Virus record (IMG/VR): IMGVR_UViG_3300010885_014830 | Location: 1-23,597 of that record | Length of the DNA: 23,597 nucleotides | Reading direction: 5' to 3' (one strand) | Origin: a virus | In this document: one piece after another, positions 1-8,100 of the stretch | Position numbering within the stretch: the first letter of the stretch is position 1 | Layout: each line of letters starts with the position of its first letter | Made by a program: the position numbers and the translations under genes | Notes under the pieces: generated by a model | Told to the model about the DNA's origin: nothing | The model's input: the letters and a program-made list of their open reading frames with translations, nothing else | The model's database searches: none

Positions 1-273
1 AAGAACTAGACCACCTGTACCTGTAGCAGTATTAGCTAACGTGACACCACCATATCTAATGGTAGAACCAAACACCGCAGCACCAGTCTGTAGCATAGTA
101 GTTTGATGAGTAACTGCACCTTTCGAAGTAAATGCTACGTTAGCAGTTATTGTGTTCGCATACAATGAAGCTTCGTTAATCGCAAACTGATTTAGTCGCG
201 TGAAACCAATATTCGTGCGAGTACGCCACGTTTCAAACGTATTAGTAAGGGCGACGTTAGCGATTACAGCCAT
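1..273 (-). CDS. Partial fibre-type virion protein, N-terminal 91 residues
   Basis: The gene starts at 273 and runs off the left edge, so only 91 codons are visible. The protein begins MAVIANVALTNTFETWRTRT, followed by NIGFTRLNQFAINEASLY. From family knowledge, an N-terminus of the type 'NTFDTWRxRTN' is common to tail-fibre and other virion proteins of T4-like phages of the cyanophage and marine group. The rest (TANVAF, GAAVFGSTIRYGG) is Thr/Ala/Gly-rich, as expected for a beta-structured fibre. A good ribosome site (AGGATAAG) precedes the ATG, and the stop of the upstream 71-aa gene lies 3 bases away. A TATAAATA late-promoter match sits about 70 bases upstream, inside that gene. The role as a fibre or peripheral baseplate protein is inferred, since the specific domains lie outside the window. 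Confidence 0.7.
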   Translation of the reverse strand, partial: MAVIANVALTNTFETWRTRTNIGFTRLNQFAINEASLYANTITANVAFTSKGAVTHQTTMLQTGAAVFGSTIRYGGVTLANTATGTGGLVL

Positions 274-276
274 TGC

Positions 277-492
277 TTATCCTATCTTTTCTAAAATGCG
301 CTGCATGAGCACTTTAATGTCGTTGATTTCATTCTTCATAGTATTTATATCTGTGATAGTATCGTTTAGCTCTTTTTGCTTTTCGCGTTTTCTTTTATAG
401 GCTTGCAGTGCTGTACCATCTGTGTGCAGCACTGCATTTGTGTCCATATCGCGAACATAACCAGGAGTATCTTTCACTTTAGCTATTTTCAT
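277..492 (-). CDS. Small coiled-coil protein of unknown function (71 aa)
   Basis: This short gene has a strong ribosome site (AGAGGTAA) and lies 2 bases after the stop of the 2530-aa gene and 3 bases before the fibre gene, so it is clearly part of the operon. The N-terminal half carries a VKDTPGYVRDMDTNAVL segment with a 'PGxVRDxxTxAVL' look that I associate with small conserved proteins at this position in T4-like phages. Residues about 33-71 are charged and heptad-like (KRKREKQKELNDTITDI, then MKNEINDIKVLMQRILEKIG), predicting a coiled coil. It could be a fibre-assembly helper or a small structural linker. The coiled coil is visible in the sequence; the function is not known. Confidence 0.75.
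   Translation of the reverse strand: MKIAKVKDTPGYVRDMDTNAVLHTDGTALQAYKRKREKQKELNDTITDINTMKNEINDIKVLMQRILEKIG
342..349 (-). promoter_or_regulatory. Possible T4-type late promoter for the fibre gene
   Basis: The minus strand reads TATAAATA exactly here, the consensus -10 element of T4 late promoters. It lies about 68 bases upstream of the fibre-type gene start at 273. It is inside the 71-aa coding sequence, where it encodes part of DINTM, so a chance match is more likely than for the intergenic copies. Confidence 0.4.
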
Positions 493-494
493 GA

Positions 495-3400
495 TTACCT
501 CTGTAATGCGATTGCTCTAAGCTCGCGCACGCGAGGAGGATTTGATGAAGTTTCGTTGACAAGAACAACCTTGACGGCGAAATACTTAAATCCTACAAAT
601 CTAGCACGATTACTATTACGATATTCTACGATGCTCGAATTGGTTGTATTAGCGCCAGCACGAGCAGTATCAGTGTATCCTGGGATCTTATACGTCATTT
701 CGAAGAAATCTTCACGATTTTCGCTGCTTGAGTAACGAGTTTCGCTAGTGAATCCTTCACTTGTATCACGATCCATTGGGTGCCATTTAGCATCACCAAA
801 TGCGTCGCTATCTTCTGCATTAAGAACCTTATAGTACACTAGAACGTTAGAGTTTATAGGCTTATAAGCAGATAGATACACACGAAGGTCTTCTGCGTCC
901 TGGCCATCAGCCAGAGTTACAGTTCTCGTAATATATTTAACTTTAGCATCACCACCACTAGAAACATGGTCTTCTGTAGACTGAATATTTGTGTTAGAAT
1001 TAATTAAATTATGATTTCCAACAAGAGAAATTCGTTTCAAGTCGATAGCAGGTGAAGCTACGATATTACGACATTCTAGCTCAAACTTAATTGTTGCCGA
1101 GTTTGAAGTAAGCGTAGAAGATTCGGTTGTATAGCTATAGATATAACGAGGCGAAGTAAATTCTGTAGAACCATTAAGATTCAATTTCATATAATCGGCT
1201 ACAACTGATGGTGCTGTTGCTAACTTACCATACGCAGTAATTGTTGTATTTGATGGTAAGATCGTAGAAGCGTAAACAGTAGCATCATCCATTACAATAG
1301 AATCAATTGAACTAATTGTAGCTGTGTAGCCGTTAGTTTGACCACGAAGCGCCATTCCAGAAGTAAAATTCTTTCCTGTTGTAATAGAAGTAGTGTTGAT
1401 GTATGAGCTGTTAGATAAATACAGTTTAGTATCAGTATAATTCGCAGCATCACGCATAGATACTTTACCTACAGGTGTAACAGCAGAAATAATAATTCCT
1501 GTAGAGTTACCTACGATAGTTCCAGTAGAAGCACTATATCCACCAGTACCAACATTAGTTCTAATACGAATACGTTCATTAGCTTGGAACTTATTGTCGA
1601 GTGTTACGTTTTTAACTCTGATCTGTGAAGATGAGAACGAAGTGATAACACCCTTAGCGAGTGAAGTCATTCCCTGAACATACGAAGCACCGTTCGAGAA
1701 CACAGTTTTCGTATTAGCGAATGTGCCACGAATAGTCGTTTCCCCATACACTAGTTCGCCAATACGATTCAGCGGACCAGATTCATCGGAAATCGTAAAT
1801 ATGTCGCGATTTTCGTTCTTAACGATCAAGTTACCAACTGCACTTCTATCAAACTCAGCATAGTAGGCGGTGAATTTCAGATCTTCGTTCTGAATAGTTT
1901 CCCACTTTCTTTCGTTTGACGAAATATGCAATTCACCAGCAGCAGGTTGAGAAGTTACTCGAGAACCTGTGAGTATATCTTCTTCGCCAAGAACAGCTGT
2001 ATATACAGCATAGTTTGGATTATTAGCACCAGGCGCAACAACAACCGAATACTGAGCATTTTCGTTCAGATACACCGGAGATTCAAAATATATCGGCGTT
2101 GCTAATGAACCATCATCACTCACGTTGATTTGTGATGATGGAACATTCACACGACTGAAAGGAATAATCTTAGAAGTTATTACACCAGAAGCAGGATCTA
2201 CTTCTTGCAACTGAACAGTAATGCCTTGAGTTTCGTCTTTCTGAGAAAAGTATAGATCAACCTTAGTCAGATAAACACCAGAGGTTGATACCTTTGTAGA
2301 AAGTAGTCCTGCAACAATAAATGTTTGCGCTAAAGGATCGCTGCTTTCAGGTCTCACCCAGCCTCTTTTACCAAGAACAAATCCTTGTAAACTATCAATA
2401 TTCAAACATCTATTAGTTTTACCTGTTCTTCCAAAAATTTCTATTCCAATTAGGCAACCGTTGCCATCAACCGGCGGTGGCGGCGGTGGAGGTGGAGGTG
2501 GAGGTGGTGGAGGAGGCACATAACCACAAGAAGGTGAATTGGATTGTGTGAGCACAGTTTCATAAGGACCGCCGTTAGCGGTGGTTAAGATAGTCATTCT
2601 ATCATAACCCTCACAATAAGTCGTAATCACAATACCAGCTGGAGGAGCAGGTGGTGGAGGCGGCGGCGGCGGCGGCGGCGGTGGAGGCGGTGGAGGCGGC
2701 GGCGGCGGTGGCGGCGGTGGCGGCGGTGGCCCAGGAGGAGGAGGCGGTGGCGGAGGTGGTGGTGGCGGCGGAGGTGGTGGTGGTGGCGGAGGTGGTGGTG
2801 GTGGTGGTGGCGGAGCAGGTGCCTGAACAAGCACTGTTGGCGTTGTTGATGCAGATCCACCAGGACCAACAGCTGTTACTGTTTCGCTCTTAGTTCCAGC
2901 AGTAGAAAACGGATAAGGCAATGAACCAGAAGAAGAAAACAGCTGAGCGCCGTATGTACTTAGTGTCACATGTGTTGAATTCGTAGAACTCCAAGATAAT
3001 GTTGAATTTTCACCAGTAAATATTACAGCAGGATTAAATGAAGCCGTAACTGTAGGAGCAGGTGGAGGAGGCGGCGGAGGAGCAGCTGCATCGCGAATTG
3101 CTACTGAAGAACTTGTCGCAACAATTGTTCCTCCTGTGCTTCCAGTTCGTAGATATACTACGAATGCTTCTGCATCATCAGAAATTCCGTCACTAAGTGC
3201 TGTTCTATTGATACTGCCACCGCTACCATAAATTGTCACAGTACCGCTGCTAGAACCATCGGTGAAATCTGCAGCTCCTGCGCTTCCTGACGAGGTCCAA
3301 TAGAGTGTTGTTCCATCAGCAATATTCGTAGTCACAACAGAAAATGTTACCGTAGAACCTTCAGTGATTGAAAGCACGTCAGGATAAATTGCATATGTTG

Positions 3401-6400
3401 GTGCTGGAGGAGGCGGAGGTGGTGGAGCAGGCGAAACATATCCGCAATACGGAGCGTTAGCTTGGAATAGAGTTGTAGTTTCTCCGTTATTTCCGTCCGT
3501 ATAGACTGAATATTGATCAAATCCTACGCAAGTATATCTTTTGAATAGACCAGCAGCAATAGGTGGAGGAGGTGGAGGTGGAGGTATAATTCCAACAACT
3601 CGACTACTATCAGCAGAATTTGTGATATTCGTAGAAATTATTTGTGTTTCTGTCATAGAAGAAGCAAAAATTTCTGGAACACGAGTAGATATAGTAACGT
3701 CAGAAACGCCGGATTGTAACCCACTAGCATTATAATCACCTTCAGCTGAAGTAGTGAATGCGCCAAATGCTTCAGTATTTCTTGGATTATCTGTTACTCT
3801 TAGTCTCTTAGTACCTACGTTAAATTTTAATGAAGAATCATTAGGAATTCTAAAGATAAAAAATACGTTGCCTGATGAGTTAGAAAACAGACTTGTGCCT
3901 TCCAAATTTGAAGGAAGCAAAGGAGCATTTGTGTTGGGATTTTTCAGACGAGTATTGTACTCTGATTCTGTCAAAGGAGTTATGTATGTGCTAACCAATT
4001 TGCTATCAAAGAAAACGTACAAACGACTAGAAGGTTTTAGAGAAGACCCCTTAACAAAAATTTGTTTAGAACGCATAAAAGGTATAAGCGTTTGATCAAC
4101 TATAACTTGTCCAGCTGAAGAAGTAGAAGTCGAACCTACTCGACCTGGCTTATATGTTGTGCGTGTCTGGGTGATTGGTGTAGTTGTAATAGATTCTGTT
4201 CTGAAACTTTCAACAATTTGTTTAGTACCATCAGCCAGAGTTTTCATTTCTGTTCCGCTGATAATATCTTGAGAAGCAGATGTTACAGGCACACCAACAA
4301 ATGAATTTTGCCATGCGCTTGGTTCTGTTTGCCAAGAATTCTGCATGTAATTCCAATTGTCTTGCGTGTTTTCTACTGGTACAGTTATAGCTGGTCGTGT
4401 TGTTGTGTCGAACCAATAATCATTATTGGGGTCGAGTGATAATGTACCTTTCCAGTTATATGAAGAACCAGAACAATTTCTTGTTGTAGTTCCGTATGGT
4501 TGTTGAGCAAAAACTTTATGAGAATACGGTAATGTTACTAGATCACCAGCTGAAATTCCTGTAACAGCAGAAATAGTACCTGTAACGGAACCGTTTGTTA
4601 CAGTTCCCCCGACAGCAAAATTACCTGTAGCATTCTCGATATAAAGTTTTGCTCCAACTTTATATCTTAGATAAGCAGTATTTCCACCAGAACTTACTGT
4701 CATACCAGCAGTGAATGCTGGAGTAGAAGAAGTAAGAGTTACGATTTGATCACGCGATACACCCGTAGGCGTTACGTTCGTACGAACAACATGAGTAGAA
4801 CCAGATGACCATGTTAGTTCTGTATTATCTACAGAAACAAGAGGACCTAATTCACCCTTAGCGCGATTGATAGAAGCCTTATAATCTAAATCAAATACGT
4901 TTGCGATATTCGTGCCGTTGAATGCGTCTACAAGAATACCATTTTTGAAACGATCTAAACCATTATCGTCTGGGATCATCAGATCTTTAGAATTCTTTTC
5001 AAGTAGGGTTAGTGAAGTTAGATATTCCAGGCGATCAATACGGTCGCGCAGAACACCAATATCTTTCATGGTGAAGCGTTCGTTCTTAAGGCGCTTGATA
5101 CTGTTTGTTAAATCGGGACGATTGATCTGACGACCAACTTGTTCTGAAAGTGAAGGATAAGGCGCAAGAGAAATAACTGCTAGAGACATAGCATCATCTG
5201 GCGCATATGGTGTTATAGGATTAAGAGAAGGTACGCCTTTGGTTATATCTATCGCACCTTCCTTGGTGATAGAAACTACGTCTTTTCTCTTTAGATAATA
5301 CGAAAGATCTGTTGTGAAATCTTGATTAGGGGGAGAATGATGCAGTCCTGTCACACCGCCAGATTGGAAACTAGTAGTGCCGATAGGATTTAAAGAAACA
5401 CCAGAAACTGTTGCATATACAGAATTAGCAGTATCAGAAACACGAGGACGGATGTCGATACAATTTCTTAGATCGTATGTAACACCGTTTGTCGGAGAAG
5501 TGAAAATCGGAATTTCATATGTGTAAATTTTAGTGCTGTCTACTCCAGCATTTGTATCGTCTATTGGATAAGAATTTACAGAAAAATATCCTACGCCAGT
5601 CGAATAGCTGTGTGTGAAATGATCAATAGAAACAAGCAAACGATCTGTACTCGTCAAACCTCCAGGTATTTGTGCGCCTGGTTTCTTAACAAGTTTCGCA
5701 TGATCATAGTATGTGTCTTTCATACCAGTATCAATAGTAAAGTATTTGGTTACATCTTCACCATCTGCTGTGGTTGCGAAATTAGAACCAGTCAAACGAC
5801 GAACAGAATTGAGTTTAAATCCATCAGAAAGACCTAGAGGCCATGGACCTGTTGTGTTTCCAGCATACGAACCAATACCTAGTGATTTAGTGTTACCTGT
5901 TCTGATAAGAACCAAACGATCACGTGCGACAAGTTTAGCAGCTTCTTGCCCATCAATCTTATTGAGCGTAGCGATAACTGTAGCGTTTAATGAAGAACCT
6001 AGAGTTTCGCTTAGTGCAAGATCTGCTTGACGCGAAGGAGTACCTGAAATAGAAATCGTACGATTACCATTTTTACCGACGCCCGCAAAATCTAAAACCT
6101 GACCAGACTTAAATCGCTTGAAATAAGGCATATTTGTTTTAGAAGCTACAACTGTTCCGAAAACCTGCAGCTGTGTATCACTAACAACTCTACTTACGAC
6201 ATAATCTCCACTGTTAGCAACAGCAATAATATCGCCAGGATTTACTTGAGTAGTAAACGCAGTTCCAGTACCACCGAAAGCATTAATTGTGTTTCCTGCA
6301 GTTGTTACGCTAACTGTGCCAGTAAGAGCAGCAGAGTTGGCAGTTCCGCGGGAAACAACATAAAAATCTGTACGAGTAGCATCATCACCTAAAGTTCCTG

Positions 6401-8087
6401 AACCGTCAAATGTCTCGGAATTCGTTCCACTGTTAATTGTTGCTGCACCAGAAGTGTTAAATGTAACATCAAAAGAACGATAAAATGAGAAATCGTTGTT
6501 GATACTACCAGCTGTGTTACGAACAGTTTTAATAGCATTTGCAGGGAGACGGAAAACTCCACGATCAAACGAAGGATCAGTTAAAGCAGCATTAGTTCCG
6601 TCAGAATTTAGTATATCAGCTTTACCTTTAGAACTACCACCAAACATCAAGCTCTGAACTTTGGTAAAGCTCTGACGAGCATTCATCTTGATATCTGTTA
6701 GATAAAACTTATATTGTGCGCTGGGTAAACCAGGAGTTCCGCTGTAGTATTCTACTCCGCGCACGCGAGCCGTGCCAATTTCATTTCCTGAAAGAGCAGA
6801 AGTAGAATAGCCTCCACCACTGATTGCATTCGATTGGCTATCGCGAAGAGAAATTACACTTTGTCTATCTAGATCCCATAATCCAACGACGTTGTCGCAA
6901 ATTACATAATTGCTATAGTCGATAAGAGCTTTTGCCGATTCGATAGATTCGAAATCTGTAGCCTTAGTGATAGTTTTTCTAGACGATACGATTTTTTCAA
7001 TATCGTAACCTTTGATATACGCTTTACCTTCACTGAGATTAACCGAAAGCTTTTCTGCGCTTCCTCCTACATAATTTTCAATCAATCCTCCATTTTTACC
7101 TGATTTCAAATGTTCTTGTATAGAAACATTAAAACCTTTTACGATGTAGTCACCAGATTCGTCGTATGTGCGTTGAGCCATATAATCACGAATGGCTGCA
7201 TAAGAAGGCTTAGTAGAAACAGACTGAACCAAACCATTGTCGACCTGCATCAATTCGATGAATGTATTTGACACTGCAGTTGTCAATGGGACTGCTTTGA
7301 TGGTAGCTTCTAGCTTGAGACGAGCCGCACCTGGAGCAGAATAGTTATAGGAACCTTGTGCTGGGTCTAATAGCGTGTCGTCTGTTTGTTCGGTAACAAT
7401 TGTTTCGGTGATGTCAAAACCAACACGAACAGAAGGATACTGCGAATACTTATCCAGAATAACAGTCTGTTCGGGAACTCTGATGAAATGGTCTTTAGCG
7501 TAAACAATACCCGCGCCAAACTTAACGGCAGCACCTTGTCCGCCGGGAAGACTGTTATTATTAGACTGAGCGGCAGTAATTGTATTGGCTGTTAATAGCG
7601 GAAACCCTACAGCTGTTATGATTTCGTTAGCTTTGAAATATCTATAATCGGTTGTTGTATTGGCTGCAATAAATTTAATATGGAATGTCTTGAAACTAGG
7701 ATTGTTAGATTCTGAGCCAGTAGAAACATTAACAACTTCAGCTAGAACACCAGAATTAGCACCCTTAATGACTTTACCTAGAAAATCAGACACATTAACT
7801 GTATTTGCACCAGTAGAATTCTTATCTCTAATTTTTACATAAGCATAATTTGGGTCGTAGTTCATTTCTAAACCACGAACAGTTGAACCTTCTTTGAAGA
7901 TATGACCCGCAAAACGATCAATCTGATTCTGAAGAATAGATTGCATCTGCGTAAGTTCGCGAGCCTGTACAGCCAATCCTGGACGAAACAGAATTCTATG
8001 GAAATTCTTTTCTTCATTGAAATCATCGTAGTATGGATCTACGTTGAAATTTGTTGAGAGAGTTACGTTATTAGCTTCTGCGGCCAT
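495..8087 (-). CDS. Giant DUF4815-type virion protein with polyproline-linked modules (2530 aa)
   Basis: Residues 1-90 (YYDDFNEEKNFHRILFRPGL, AVQARELTQMQSILQNQIDR) match the DUF4815 family of structural proteins in T4-like phages, probably at the baseplate periphery or fibre base. The core continues to about residue 1500 and includes a conserved-looking LIPFMRSKQIFVKG...LYVFFDSK segment. Residues about 1505-1872 form an accessory insert: P8, a Cys module (YTCVGFDQ...YCGYV, about 1516-1552), P7, a Calx-beta-like domain (about 1566-1666), P7, an Ig-like domain (about 1676-1752), P27-G-P27 (about 1758-1812), a second Cys module (YCEGYDRM...SCGYV, about 1817-1856) and P15. A DPLAQTFIVAG domain resumes near 1916 and continues to the end. 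A copy of a small module shared with two neighbouring proteins lies near 586-656. The start follows a weak GGTAGG site, 13 bases after the preceding stop. Host-contact function is inferred. Translation of the proline runs should depend on host EF-P. Confidence 0.9.
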   Translation of the reverse strand: MAAEANNVTLSTNFNVDPYYDDFNEEKNFHRILFRPGLAVQARELTQMQSILQNQIDRFAGHIFKEGSTVRGLEMNYDPNYAYVKIRDKNSTGANTVNVSDFLGKVIKGANSGVLAEVVNVSTGSESNNPSFKTFHIKFIAANTTTDYRYFKANEIITAVGFPLLTANTITAAQSNNNSLPGGQGAAVKFGAGIVYAKDHFIRVPEQTVILDKYSQYPSVRVGFDITETIVTEQTDDTLLDPAQGSYNYSAPGAARLKLEATIKAVPLTTAVSNTFIELMQVDNGLVQSVSTKPSYAAIRDYMAQRTYDESGDYIVKGFNVSIQEHLKSGKNGGLIENYVGGSAEKLSVNLSEGKAYIKGYDIEKIVSSRKTITKATDFESIESAKALIDYSNYVICDNVVGLWDLDRQSVISLRDSQSNAISGGGYSTSALSGNEIGTARVRGVEYYSGTPGLPSAQYKFYLTDIKMNARQSFTKVQSLMFGGSSKGKADILNSDGTNAALTDPSFDRGVFRLPANAIKTVRNTAGSINNDFSFYRSFDVTFNTSGAATINSGTNSETFDGSGTLGDDATRTDFYVVSRGTANSAALTGTVSVTTAGNTINAFGGTGTAFTTQVNPGDIIAVANSGDYVVSRVVSDTQLQVFGTVVASKTNMPYFKRFKSGQVLDFAGVGKNGNRTISISGTPSRQADLALSETLGSSLNATVIATLNKIDGQEAAKLVARDRLVLIRTGNTKSLGIGSYAGNTTGPWPLGLSDGFKLNSVRRLTGSNFATTADGEDVTKYFTIDTGMKDTYYDHAKLVKKPGAQIPGGLTSTDRLLVSIDHFTHSYSTGVGYFSVNSYPIDDTNAGVDSTKIYTYEIPIFTSPTNGVTYDLRNCIDIRPRVSDTANSVYATVSGVSLNPIGTTSFQSGGVTGLHHSPPNQDFTTDLSYYLKRKDVVSITKEGAIDITKGVPSLNPITPYAPDDAMSLAVISLAPYPSLSEQVGRQINRPDLTNSIKRLKNERFTMKDIGVLRDRIDRLEYLTSLTLLEKNSKDLMIPDDNGLDRFKNGILVDAFNGTNIANVFDLDYKASINRAKGELGPLVSVDNTELTWSSGSTHVVRTNVTPTGVSRDQIVTLTSSTPAFTAGMTVSSGGNTAYLRYKVGAKLYIENATGNFAVGGTVTNGSVTGTISAVTGISAGDLVTLPYSHKVFAQQPYGTTTRNCSGSSYNWKGTLSLDPNNDYWFDTTTRPAITVPVENTQDNWNYMQNSWQTEPSAWQNSFVGVPVTSASQDIISGTEMKTLADGTKQIVESFRTESITTTPITQTRTTYKPGRVGSTSTSSAGQVIVDQTLIPFMRSKQIFVKGSSLKPSSRLYVFFDSKLVSTYITPLTESEYNTRLKNPNTNAPLLPSNLEGTSLFSNSSGNVFFIFRIPNDSSLKFNVGTKRLRVTDNPRNTEAFGAFTTSAEGDYNASGLQSGVSDVTISTRVPEIFASSMTETQIISTNITNSADSSRVVGIIPPPPPPPPIAAGLFKRYTCVGFDQYSVYTDGNNGETTTLFQANAPYCGYVSPAPPPPPPPAPTYAIYPDVLSITEGSTVTFSVVTTNIADGTTLYWTSSGSAGAADFTDGSSSGTVTIYGSGGSINRTALSDGISDDAEAFVVYLRTGSTGGTIVATSSSVAIRDAAAPPPPPPPAPTVTASFNPAVIFTGENSTLSWSSTNSTHVTLSTYGAQLFSSSGSLPYPFSTAGTKSETVTAVGPGGSASTTPTVLVQAPAPPPPPPPPPPPPPPPPPPPPPPPPPPPGPPPPPPPPPPPPPPPPPPPPPPPPPPPAPPAGIVITTYCEGYDRMTILTTANGGPYETVLTQSNSPSCGYVPPPPPPPPPPPPPPPVDGNGCLIGIEIFGRTGKTNRCLNIDSLQGFVLGKRGWVRPESSDPLAQTFIVAGLLSTKVSTSGVYLTKVDLYFSQKDETQGITVQLQEVDPASGVITSKIIPFSRVNVPSSQINVSDDGSLATPIYFESPVYLNENAQYSVVVAPGANNPNYAVYTAVLGEEDILTGSRVTSQPAAGELHISSNERKWETIQNEDLKFTAYYAEFDRSAVGNLIVKNENRDIFTISDESGPLNRIGELVYGETTIRGTFANTKTVFSNGASYVQGMTSLAKGVITSFSSSQIRVKNVTLDNKFQANERIRIRTNVGTGGYSASTGTIVGNSTGIIISAVTPVGKVSMRDAANYTDTKLYLSNSSYINTTSITTGKNFTSGMALRGQTNGYTATISSIDSIVMDDATVYASTILPSNTTITAYGKLATAPSVVADYMKLNLNGSTEFTSPRYIYSYTTESSTLTSNSATIKFELECRNIVASPAIDLKRISLVGNHNLINSNTNIQSTEDHVSSGGDAKVKYITRTVTLADGQDAEDLRVYLSAYKPINSNVLVYYKVLNAEDSDAFGDAKWHPMDRDTSEGFTSETRYSSSENREDFFEMTYKIPGYTDTARAGANTTNSSIVEYRNSNRARFVGFKYFAVKVVLVNETSSNPPRVRELRAIALQR
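2649..2813 (-). repeat. Triplet tract encoding P27-G-P27
   Basis: Read on the minus strand in frame, this tract is 27 Pro codons, one Gly codon (GGG, plus positions 2730-2732), then 27 Pro codons. The codons mix CCG, CCA and CCT, including one run of seven CCG at 2661-2681. The plus strand is nearly all G with one other base per triplet, so it is a local GC spike and a G-quadruplex candidate on the template strand. Shorter Pro tracts occur in the same gene near 2472-2516 (15 Pro), 3060-3082, 3406-3430 and 3563-3587. Confidence 0.95.
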
Positions 8088-8100
8088 GGATACCTACCAA

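Noticed and set aside
2627-2893. His/Leu-rich minus-strand reading (2627-2869) and Ala/Val-rich plus-strand reading (2651-2893) over the proline tract
   Set aside because: Both are frame shadows of the GGN triplet repeat; the continuous 2530-aa frame explains the tract.
3541-4095. Plus-strand open frames at 3541-3735 and 3754-4095
   Set aside because: They are antisense to the DUF4815 gene, lack ribosome sites and have no recognisable protein pattern.
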